Both the position numbers and the translations under genes were made by a program. Positions 55,498 to 62,933 of a stretch of 64,000 nt of DNA are shown here, piece after piece (position 1 is the first letter of the stretch; each line of letters opens with the position of its first letter). Source of the stretch: SHZI01 sp031409515 (GTDB lineage: Bacteria; Pseudomonadota; Gammaproteobacteria; Steroidobacterales; GCA-2729495); NCBI GenBank assembly GCA_031409515.1, contig JANNXJ010000045.1:62001-126000 (forward strand). The letters are read 5' to 3'. Below the pieces are notes generated by a model, which ran no database searches, had not been told where the DNA came from, and saw only the letters and a list, made by a program, of their open reading frames with translations.

Positions 55498-56849
55498 CTG
55501 CGGCACACATCCTCGTGGTCGACGACGAGGCCGACATTCGCGCCACCATCAGCGACATCCTGGAGGACGAGGGCTACGCGGTCAGCGTTGCCGCGGATGC
55601 CGCTGCTGCCCGGGTCGAAGTTGGCCGCGCCCGGCCGGACCTCATTCTGCTGGACGTCTGGATGCCCGATGTGGATGGCATTACGCTGCTGCGCGAGTGG
55701 GCGCGGGAAGGGGCGCCCCGTTGTCCCGTGGTCATCCTCTCGGGACACGGCACCGTCGAAACTGCCGTCGAAGCCACGCGGCTCGGCGCGGTCGACTTTG
55801 TGGAGAAGCCACTGTCGCTGGCCAAACTTCTGCGCACCGTCGAGAAGGCCCTCGACAAGGCCCCCGAGCCCCGGCGCCCGGCGCCCCGCACCCTCCTGCC
55901 GAAGCGTCTGGCCCCCGGTGGCCGCAGTCCGCTGATGCGGGCCCTGCGCGAGCAGGCGGCAACCATCGCACCACGCCACGAACCAGTCCTGATCGTGGGC
56001 GAACCCGGCTCGGGCCGAACGGTGGTCGCCCACTATCTCCATGACCTCGCGGGTGGCGGTCACCGGCCCTTCATCACGCTCGTGGGGGCCTCTGTCCCGG
56101 AGGAGAACGCCGCAGCGTTGCTGTTCGGCAGCCGGCTGGGCGAAGCCGCGCAACCCGGCGCCTTCGCCCAGGCGGCAGGCGGCACGCTCTTTCTGCGGGA
56201 CCTGCAGGACCTGAGTTCCGGCGCGCAGCGCCTGGTGGCCGGGGCCCTGGAGCAGGGCGGTTACGTCCCGCTGGGCCAGTCAGTGCCGGTGCCCCTGGAG
56301 GTGCGGGTCATCGGCTCGCTGGCCACGGAGGGCGCCAGTCTGGTGCGTCCGGAACTGCTGGCGAGCCTCGCTGAACTTGAGTTGCGGGTGCCGCCGCTCC
56401 GGGATCGGCACGAGGATGTGCCGGAACTCCTGCGTTATGCCGCCGACCGCTTCGTGGATGAGGATGGACTGGCGTTCCGCCGCTTCGGACTGGCGGCACA
56501 GAACCGTCTGCGCCATTACCCCTGGCCGGGGAACGTGCGGGAACTCACCAACCTCGTGCGGCGGTTGCTGGTGGCAGGCGGCCCGGAGGAAATCAGCCTG
56601 GCGGAACTCGAGAAACAACTGGTGCCCACCACCGGTCTTGTGGAACCACTGGTCAAGCAGGATCTCCTCAGCCTGCCCCTGCGGGAGGCCCGGGAAAAAT
56701 TCGAGCGGGCTTATCTGATGCAGCAGCTGGCGTTGTCGGGCGGCCGCGTGGGCCTGCTGGCGAAGCGGGTCGGCATGGAGCGCACGCATCTCTACCGGAA
56801 ACTCCGCGCCCTCGGCGTCGATTTCCGGCAGATCACCGAAGAAGAGTAG
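55494..56849 (+). CDS. ntrX: NtrX-like response regulator with degenerate AAA+ domain
   Basis: The 451-residue protein has a receiver domain (Asp10, Asp11, phospho-Asp54, Lys105), an AAA+ domain of the sigma-54 activator type, and a C-terminal Fis-type helix-turn-helix (GRVGLLAKRVGMERTHLYRKLR). The AAA+ domain is degraded: Walker A reads GEPGSGRT (Arg175 for Lys), the GAFTGA loop is absent, and the Walker B acidic pair is Arg235-Asp236. It is unlikely to activate sigma-54 polymerase and may act as a repressor or sigma-70 regulator. The stop lies in a family A repeat. Confidence 0.9.
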   Translation: MTAAHILVVDDEADIRATISDILEDEGYAVSVAADAAAARVEVGRARPDLILLDVWMPDVDGITLLREWAREGAPRCPVVILSGHGTVETAVEATRLGAVDFVEKPLSLAKLLRTVEKALDKAPEPRRPAPRTLLPKRLAPGGRSPLMRALREQAATIAPRHEPVLIVGEPGSGRTVVAHYLHDLAGGGHRPFITLVGASVPEENAAALLFGSRLGEAAQPGAFAQAAGGTLFLRDLQDLSSGAQRLVAGALEQGGYVPLGQSVPVPLEVRVIGSLATEGASLVRPELLASLAELELRVPPLRDRHEDVPELLRYAADRFVDEDGLAFRRFGLAAQNRLRHYPWPGNVRELTNLVRRLLVAGGPEEISLAELEKQLVPTTGLVEPLVKQDLLSLPLREAREKFERAYLMQQLALSGGRVGLLAKRVGMERTHLYRKLRALGVDFRQITEEE

Positions 56850-56914
56850 GAGCGCCTTTAGGCGCGATTCCCTAAAATCATGACGGGGGCGATCGCGCCT
56901 AAAGGCGCTCCTAC
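56846..56914. repeat. Family A REP pair between ntrX and the desulfhydrase gene
   Basis: Two inverted copies of GTAGGAGCGCC-TTTA-GGCGCGA lie about 20 bp apart. Each gives a TAG stop: ntrX on the plus strand and the PLP enzyme on the minus strand. The whole unit can also fold as one long hairpin between convergent genes. Confidence 0.92.
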
Positions 56915-57933
56915 CGGAGGAATTTCTGGAACTCGGCCGGCAGTCGCGTCGCGTCCACCGCCGCCAGTTCCGCCGGGTAGGGCCGGGAGTTCCAGGTTTG
57001 CCAGAAGACCGGGATGTGCCCCTCCAGCCGGCCGGTCCGGGCATCGCTGATGAGACAGGCCAGAGCCTTGCCTGAGTAAGTGGTGTCCAGACTGAAGCCC
57101 GCCAGATCCCGGGCGAGGGCCAGAGCTTCCCGGGCTTCCGGCGTTGGCAGGGCATAGCCCTCGCCGGCGAATTCCGGCCGAAACTCCAGGCTCGCGCGGT
57201 GACTCTTGCCGCTGGTCAGCGCCGGCGGTGGCAGCAGGCGCTCGATCTCGCTGGCCAGTTGCAGCACAGCCGCTGCATCCACCACGTTCTGGGGCACCAC
57301 TTTCACGCTCACCACCGTCGCCGCCACGCCCGCCCGACCCAACCCCACCAGCAGTCCCGCCACGCTGCCCATCGTCCCGCAGGGCAGGTACACGCGCACG
57401 GGACCGGTCAGACCGGCAGCAGCCAGTTGCAGGGCGAGCTCGGTCCCGGCGTCCACGAAGCCCAGAGAGCCCAGCGGCGACGACCCGCCCCAGGCTATTT
57501 CGTACAGGCCCTGGGGACCGGCGGGGTGACTCGCCCGGAGGCGCTCGGCCGCGAGGCGCGTCTCGGCGAATCCCGTCCCGTGGCGGAGGCGCGTGCCGAG
57601 CAAGCCATGCCAGCGCAGTGTGTTCGCCACCCAGGGCGTCTGGACCTGGTCGGTAAGCACAGCCCAGCAGGTGAGACCCACCTGCCGCGCATAGATGGCG
57701 GTGGCGAGGGCGTGATTCGACCCGGCAGCCCCAAAAGTGACGACCGCATCGCAGCCGCGGTCCAGGGCGTCGCCGAGCAGGTACTCAAGCTTACGGACCT
57801 TGTTCCCGCCGTACTCCGCGCCTGCCAGGTCGTCCCGCTTGGTCAGCAAGCCCGGAGCGCCGATGGCGGCGCCAAGGCCGGGGCAGGCTTCAAGGGCCGT
57901 CGGCAGCGTCGCCAGCCTGACCCTACTCGCCAA
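56911..57933 (-). CDS. D-cysteine desulfhydrase / ACC deaminase-like PLP enzyme
   Basis: The 340-residue protein is a fold-type II PLP enzyme. The PLP lysine is in AGAEYGGNKVRKLEYLL, the phosphate loop region is PCGTMGSVAG, and TFGAAGSNHALA is typical of D-cysteine desulfhydrases and ACC deaminases. The two activities cannot be separated reliably by eye. TTG at 57933 overlaps the SPOR gene end, so translation is probably coupled. Confidence 0.85.
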   Translation of the reverse strand: MASRVRLATLPTALEACPGLGAAIGAPGLLTKRDDLAGAEYGGNKVRKLEYLLGDALDRGCDAVVTFGAAGSNHALATAIYARQVGLTCWAVLTDQVQTPWVANTLRWHGLLGTRLRHGTGFAETRLAAERLRASHPAGPQGLYEIAWGGSSPLGSLGFVDAGTELALQLAAAGLTGPVRVYLPCGTMGSVAGLLVGLGRAGVAATVVSVKVVPQNVVDAAAVLQLASEIERLLPPPALTSGKSHRASLEFRPEFAGEGYALPTPEAREALALARDLAGFSLDTTYSGKALACLISDARTGRLEGHIPVFWQTWNSRPYPAELAAVDATRLPAEFQKFLR

Positions 57934-58516
57934 TCGGGATCACCTGATGGTCGATGCCGTTCTGGCGGAGCCGGGCCCGCAGGCGGTTGAGTTCTTCCAG
58001 ATTTTCGATGGGGCCGATGCGCACCCGGTGAAACACGGCACCGTTGCCGTCAGCGGTCTGGATTTCGGACACTACGCCAAGAGCGGCCAGCCGCACCTTC
58101 ACCTTGTCGGCGGCAGTGAGACTCGGAAAGGCGCCGGCCTGGACGACGTAGGCGCCGGGCACGGAGACGGGCGGCGGCGCTGCCGGGCGCGCCGTCGCGG
58201 GCTGCTCGGGTACGTCTACCTCCGCATCGGGCAGCAGGTCGTAGAACTCGAACCGCCCAGCGGCCTCTGGGGCCCGGGACCTGGGTTCCGTGGCGGACTG
58301 GCGCGCGGGCTTGCTGGTCTTCTGCGCCGCTGCTGCGGCCGCTGGCGCCGCGCGGGTCGCGCCGGCGCCCAGCATCTGTTCCAGGTCCGCCCGGAAAAGC
58401 CACGCGAGCAAAGCGGTACACACCAGCAGCAAAAACACCATGGTTCCCCGGGACACGCTGGCGGCGTCGCGGCGCCGATTGCGCCGGCGCTTCTGCCGGC
58501 TGCTGGCTGACGCCAC
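57923..58516 (-). CDS. SPOR-domain protein (FtsN-like)
   Basis: The 197-residue protein has a basic cytoplasmic N-terminus (RQKRRRNRRRD), one membrane helix (about 26-42), an Ala/Pro-rich linker and a C-terminal SPOR domain (YVVQAGAFPSLTAADKVKVRLAALG, about 125-195) that binds denuded septal peptidoglycan. This layout and the location after argS match FtsN-like genes in gammaproteobacteria. The start GTG overlaps the argS stop. Confidence 0.88.
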   Translation of the reverse strand: MASASSRQKRRRNRRRDAASVSRGTMVFLLLVCTALLAWLFRADLEQMLGAGATRAAPAAAAAAQKTSKPARQSATEPRSRAPEAAGRFEFYDLLPDAEVDVPEQPATARPAAPPPVSVPGAYVVQAGAFPSLTAADKVKVRLAALGVVSEIQTADGNGAVFHRVRIGPIENLEELNRLRARLRQNGIDHQVIPIGE

Positions 58517-60273
58517 TACATGTACTCCAGGGGGCGAATGCCCAGCAGGCCCAGCCCGGTTGCCAGTACGGTGCGGGCACTCCCAACGAGCTCCAGTCGG
58601 GCCCGGCTACGGGCGGGGTCGGCCTCGTCCAGCACGACGTGCCGGTTGTAGAACGCGTTGAAGATACTGGCCAGATCGTGCAGGTAGTGAGCCACCTCGA
58701 AGGGCTCCCGTTGCTCGGCCCCGCGCTGGACGGCGGGGCCAAAACCGCGGAGCTTCTGCACCAGAGCCCATTCCTCGTCGGCGACCAGCAGCGCGAGGTC
58801 ACCTGCTGCGGCGGTTGTGGCCACGCCGGCGTCCACGGCCTTGCGGAACAGGCCATGCATGCGCGCATGGGTGTACTGGAGATAAGGACCGGTATTGCCC
58901 TCGAACTGCAGAACGGTGTCCCAGTCGAAGGTCACATCCGTCAGCCGCCGGGACGAGACGTCGAAGTAGAGCAGCGCGGCCTGCCCCACGGCCTCGCTGA
59001 TGGTGGCCAGCTCAGCGGGTGGTACCGCCGGCAGTCCACGAGTGTTGCCTGCTGAGCGCTCCTCCCGGTACCGGGCCGCCCTGTCCCGGGCTTCGTCCAG
59101 CACGGCCTCCAGCCACACCGCTTCGCCCTTGCGGGTGGACATGCCGCGCACGTAGCCAAAGCTCACGTTCTCGCAGAGTGCGGGCCAGTTCACCGGCCAT
59201 TGCTCCGCTACGGCCAGCTTGCCCAGGGCCGCGAAGACCTGGGCAAAGTGGTCCTCCTGCCGGGAGACGACGTAAACATTGGCGCCAAACTGGTAACGCT
59301 CCCAGCGGTCAATAGCCTCCGCGCAGTCTCGCGCGGCGTAGGTCGACGCACCGTCGGACTTCTGCAGCATGCAGGGCGCAATTTCCCGGCCGATGACGTC
59401 CGACACGTCGACGACGATGGCGCCCAGAGACTCCCTGGCCACGCCTGCCTTGAGGAAGCGGGCGATCACCGGCTGGACCTTGGCGTTTAGCGACGACTCC
59501 CCGTCGTAGGAGTCGAACTCGATGCCGAGCCGGTCGTAGGTGCGGTGGAAGCCCTCCAGGGAGAGGGACCGGAAACGCTCCCACAGCCGGACGATCTCCG
59601 GGTCGCCCTGCTCCAGTCGCAGGAACAGGCTGCGCGCCTGCTCGCGCACGCCCGGATCCTGCTCACTGTCCCGGTTAGCCCGAATGTACAGCTCAACCAG
59701 GTAGTCGATAGCCCGGGCTTCCAGGGCGGCCTCGTCACCCCACTGCTGCCAGGCCCAGATCACAAAGCCGAACTGCGTCCCCCAGTCGCCGATGTAGTTC
59801 TTGCGGATGACCCGCCAGCCCTCGAAGGTGAAGATCCGGGCGAGATCTGCCCCGAGATTGGTCGAGCGCAGGTGCCCGAAATGGAAGGGCTTGGCGATGT
59901 TCGGCGCCGAAAAATCCAGCACCAGCGTGCGGCCACCGCCGAGGTCACGCCGGCCGAAGCCCGCCGGATTGTCCCGAATCTCTCCCAGCACCTGTTCCGC
60001 GACATTCGCCCGGTCGAGAAAGAGGTTGAGATAAGGGCCCTCCGCCCGGGCGCTTAAGATGATCGGGTCCCGGACAATCCTGGCGGCCAGGTTTTTCGCG
60101 ATCACGCCGGGTGCCGAGCGGAGCTCCTTCGCCAGCTGGAAACAGGGAAAGGCCACGTCGCCCAGGGCAGGATTCGGGGGCACGGTGAGCGCTGCTTCGA
60201 TGTGGGCGGTCCGCTCGACTGGCCAGTCGAGTGCCTTGCGCACAACCTGCGCGATGTGAGAGGTGATCTGCAT
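58516..60273 (-). CDS. argS: Arginyl-tRNA synthetase
   Basis: ArgS charges tRNA-Arg. The 585-residue class I enzyme has the HIGH-like motif HFGH (in SAPNIAKPFHFGHLRSTNLG), the KMSKS-equivalent MSTRKG, an N-terminal additional domain for tRNA binding, and the DALR anticodon-binding domain ending LGIRPLEYM. It is transcribed with the SPOR gene. Confidence 0.97.
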   Translation of the reverse strand: MQITSHIAQVVRKALDWPVERTAHIEAALTVPPNPALGDVAFPCFQLAKELRSAPGVIAKNLAARIVRDPIILSARAEGPYLNLFLDRANVAEQVLGEIRDNPAGFGRRDLGGGRTLVLDFSAPNIAKPFHFGHLRSTNLGADLARIFTFEGWRVIRKNYIGDWGTQFGFVIWAWQQWGDEAALEARAIDYLVELYIRANRDSEQDPGVREQARSLFLRLEQGDPEIVRLWERFRSLSLEGFHRTYDRLGIEFDSYDGESSLNAKVQPVIARFLKAGVARESLGAIVVDVSDVIGREIAPCMLQKSDGASTYAARDCAEAIDRWERYQFGANVYVVSRQEDHFAQVFAALGKLAVAEQWPVNWPALCENVSFGYVRGMSTRKGEAVWLEAVLDEARDRAARYREERSAGNTRGLPAVPPAELATISEAVGQAALLYFDVSSRRLTDVTFDWDTVLQFEGNTGPYLQYTHARMHGLFRKAVDAGVATTAAAGDLALLVADEEWALVQKLRGFGPAVQRGAEQREPFEVAHYLHDLASIFNAFYNRHVVLDEADPARSRARLELVGSARTVLATGLGLLGIRPLEYM

Positions 60274-60309
60274 CTTGGTGCGTAGCGGGTCCCGGGAACC
60301 CGCGGGATT

Positions 60310-62319
60310 CTAGAACAATTCAGACGGGTCCACGTCCACGCTCCAGCGCACGCGTCGCTGGGTCGGTAGCGCCGACAGCGCCGCGCGAAAGTCCGGCAGG
60401 AACCGCTGCAGAACACGCCGGGCGTCTGCCTGCAGCAGCAGTTGTCCCCGGTAGCGTCCGGAGCGGCGTTCCATGGGTGCGGGTGCGGGGCCGAGCACGC
60501 GGAGCCCAGGCGGGAGGCCGGTGCGCGCGAGGGCCGCCGCCGACTCCAGAAAAGAGAAGACCAGTGGCCGCTCGGTCGCCTCCGCGCGCACCAGTGCCAG
60601 GGAGGACCAGGGCGGCCAGCCGGCCTGCCGTCGCTCAGCCAGCGCCAGGTCAGCGAATGCGCCGTAGCCCTCCGCCAGTAACACCCGGAGCAGCGGGTGA
60701 TCAGGAAACAGGGTCTGCAGGTAAACCTCCCCGGGACGGTCGGCACGACCGGCACGACCGGCCACCTGGATGAACGTCTGGGCCAGGCGTTCAGCGCTGC
60801 GAAAGTCCGTGCCGAAGAGTCCCTGGTCCACATCGACGATGCCCACCAGGGTGACACCGGGAAAATCATGGCCCTTGGTGAGCATCTGGGTCCCCAGCAG
60901 GAGTCGCGCCTCCAGGCTATGGACCCGCTCCAGGCGGCGCTCAATTTCGCCCCGCCGGCGTGTGGTGTCCCGGTCGATGCGCTCCATGGCCTGGTCCGGA
61001 AACTCCCGGGCGAGGGCCTGTTCCAGGCGTTCGGTGCCCTGGCCCACGGCCCGGAGTTCGGCATGGCAGGCCGGGCAGTCCTCCGGCAACGCCCGGTCAC
61101 TCCCGCAGTGGTGACAGGTCACCCGGCCCCGCTGCTGGTGGAGGACCATCCGCGCATCGCACCGGTCACAGCTGATCACCGTTCCGCACCCGACGCACAC
61201 GACGGTCGGCGCGTAGCCGCGCCGGTTGAGGAAGATGAGCACCTGGCCATCCGCAGCGAGGTGCCGGCGGATAGCAGCAAGCAGCGGCTGGGTCAGCCCG
61301 TCCCGGGGCTGGTGGGTGCGCATGTCAATGAGGTGGGCCGTGGGCTGGCCTGCAGCGCCGGCCCGCTCCGCCAGCACCAGGCGCTCGTAGCGGCCACTCT
61401 GCGCGTTCTCTACCGATTCGAGCGCCGGGGTGGCGGAACCCAGCACCAGCGGGATGCCCAGCTCCCGCGCCCGCCACACGGCAAGGTCCCGGGCCGAGTA
61501 ACGAAAGCCGTCCTGCTGCTTGTAGCTGGCGTCATGCTCCTCGTCGACCACCAGCAAACCGGGATGCTTCAGTGGGGTGAAGATGGCCGACCGGGTGCCA
61601 ATGACGATCCGGGCGGTGCCGTCCCGCGCCGCGGTCCAGGCCCGCAGCCGCTCGCCATCGGCCAGCCCGGAATGCAGCACCGCCATGGGTACCGGGAAGC
61701 GCCGCCGGAAGCGCTCCAGGAGTTGCGGTGTCAGCCCGATTTCCGGCACGAGCACGAGGGACTGCTGGCCCGCGTTCAGCCGTTCCTGGATGCAGCGCAG
61801 GTAGACCTCGGTCTTGCCGCTGCCGGTCACCCCGTCCAGCAGGAAACAGCGGAAGCCCGCCGCGGCATTGACGGCGGCCACGGCCCGCCCCTGCTCGTTG
61901 GTGAGCACCGGTGGAACGTCGGCGCTCGCCAGCTCTGCAGCCGCTGCCGGTGGCGCCTTCAGCTTGCGTCGTCGGGTCGGCTCCCGGCCTTCCCGCAGGG
62001 CTTTCGGCAGGGCGGCCGCAATCACCTCCCCGGGCGGGTGCTGGTAATAGGCCGATGCCCAGCTCAGCAGACGCCGCAGGTCATCGGCCAGCAGCGGTTC
62101 GGCATCCAGAACTGCCAGCGCCTGGCGCAGTTTCCCCTCGGGCACTGTGCTCCCGGCCTTGAGCCCCATCAGCAGGCCCACCCGGGTGCCCTTGCCGAAA
62201 GGCACCCGGACGCGCATGCCCGGCCGGAGTTCGAACGCCATAGCGGGCGGCGGGAGGTAATCGAAGAGGCCCATCAGCGGCGCAGCAACGGCCACTTCCA
62301 GAATCTGGGCGCCCTCCAC
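60310..62319 (-). CDS. priA: Primosomal protein N' (replication restart helicase)
   Basis: PriA restarts stalled forks. The protein of about 669 residues has the N-terminal DNA-binding domain (LEVAVAAPLMGLFDYLPP), Walker A GVTGSGKTEVYLRC, the DEEH box VVDEEHDASYKQ, and a zinc-binding region with four CxxC-type pairs (CVGCG, CDRC, CHHC, CPAC). No ATG is present: GTG at 62319 or 62331, or TTG at 62394. The DnaA-box cluster lies over and just upstream of the start. Confidence 0.94.
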   Translation of the reverse strand: MEGAQILEVAVAAPLMGLFDYLPPPAMAFELRPGMRVRVPFGKGTRVGLLMGLKAGSTVPEGKLRQALAVLDAEPLLADDLRRLLSWASAYYQHPPGEVIAAALPKALREGREPTRRRKLKAPPAAAAELASADVPPVLTNEQGRAVAAVNAAAGFRCFLLDGVTGSGKTEVYLRCIQERLNAGQQSLVLVPEIGLTPQLLERFRRRFPVPMAVLHSGLADGERLRAWTAARDGTARIVIGTRSAIFTPLKHPGLLVVDEEHDASYKQQDGFRYSARDLAVWRARELGIPLVLGSATPALESVENAQSGRYERLVLAERAGAAGQPTAHLIDMRTHQPRDGLTQPLLAAIRRHLAADGQVLIFLNRRGYAPTVVCVGCGTVISCDRCDARMVLHQQRGRVTCHHCGSDRALPEDCPACHAELRAVGQGTERLEQALAREFPDQAMERIDRDTTRRRGEIERRLERVHSLEARLLLGTQMLTKGHDFPGVTLVGIVDVDQGLFGTDFRSAERLAQTFIQVAGRAGRADRPGEVYLQTLFPDHPLLRVLLAEGYGAFADLALAERRQAGWPPWSSLALVRAEATERPLVFSFLESAAALARTGLPPGLRVLGPAPAPMERRSGRYRGQLLLQADARRVLQRFLPDFRAALSALPTQRRVRWSVDVDPSELF

Positions 62320-62358
62320 AGACTTATCCACAGATCCTGTGGATAAGTCTGTGGACAA
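62317..62358. promoter_or_regulatory. Inverted DnaA boxes upstream of priA
   Basis: TTATCCACA (62324-62332) and its complement TGTGGATAA (62338-62346) form a palindrome around a GATC site (62333-62336). A third, one-mismatch box TGTGGACAA follows at 62350-62358. These match the DnaA consensus TTATNCACA. Confidence 0.75.
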
Positions 62359-62517
62359 GCAGGGGCAAAGGGGTCTTTCTGCCAAGCTCGTCAACCATTA
62401 TGACAACCTGATCATTTTTTGCTCTAAGTGTATTAACCATATATTTCATTGTGTTATGAGTACCTGCTCAAGTGTCGAGCGCGAAGCAAACGCTAAATGG
62501 CACCTTTTCGTAGGGAT

Positions 62518-62526
62518 TGTGCATAA
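62518..62526 (-). promoter_or_regulatory. DnaA box
   Basis: TGTGCATAA is the complement of the perfect DnaA box TTATGCACA. It lies about 160 bp from the inverted pair, on the other side of the AT-rich tract. Confidence 0.6.
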
Positions 62527-62702
62527 GTGTGGCCCCGGAGAGAGTTTCAGAGGGGGTTGCCGAGGCCTTTGTCAACCCCTTTGGCGACGAATCGTTGTCC
62601 GCCCTCCAGGCGCAGGAGAATGCGGCAGTATGCTAAATCCCGACGATCTCGGGGTTCTGCCCCGACTCCGTCCCTACCCAGCAGCCCGGTAATGAGGAAG
62701 TG

Positions 62703-62933
62703 ATGCACGCGGCGACCGGCCTGTGGCTCTGCCTCCTGGGCCTCGTACCCGGTCCCGGCGTCGGCCCGGGGGCGGCGGCAACCGTCGAGGCTGGCGATGA
62801 ACTCGTCGAGTTCCTGGAGTTTCTGGGGGACGAAAACACCGCCAGCGAGGCATGGAACGGCTTTTTCGACAGCCTGCCGGAAGGTGGGATCGACAGCGAT
62901 AGCGCGCCTAAAGGCGCTCCTACAACGCCTTGA
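62703..62933 (+). CDS. Small exported protein, possibly truncated by a REP element
   Basis: The 76-residue frame starts at an ATG with a GAGGAAG site just upstream. It has a signal peptide-like N-terminus (LWLCLLGLVPGPGVG) and an acidic helix ELVEFLEFLGDE, then a DSLPEG segment. The last 13 or so codons are read from a family A repeat, so the original end was probably lost. Similar short exported genes with an acidic LEFLG helix exist in related bacteria, but I cannot name a function. Confidence 0.45.
   Translation: MHAATGLWLCLLGLVPGPGVGPGAAATVEAGDELVEFLEFLGDENTASEAWNGFFDSLPEGGIDSDSAPKGAPTTP
62901..62923 (-). repeat. Family A REP element at the pntB stop
   Basis: On the minus strand the element reads GTAGGAGCGCCTTTAGGCGC and supplies the TAG stop of pntB. 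On the plus strand it lies in the end of the small exported frame. Confidence 0.88.

Larger units (their letters stand above)
62317..62640. other. Candidate DnaA-dependent origin or regulatory region
   Basis: This gap has three perfect and one near-perfect DnaA box (62324, 62338, 62350, 62518) and an AT-rich tract (62391-62460) with GATC and a TTTTTT run, rare in this high-GC window. That set is typical of bacterial replication origins. However, the atp and par operons at 1-10 kb are transcribed towards this site, which fits an origin to the left of the window better. A role in DnaA control of priA is an alternative. Confidence 0.45.
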
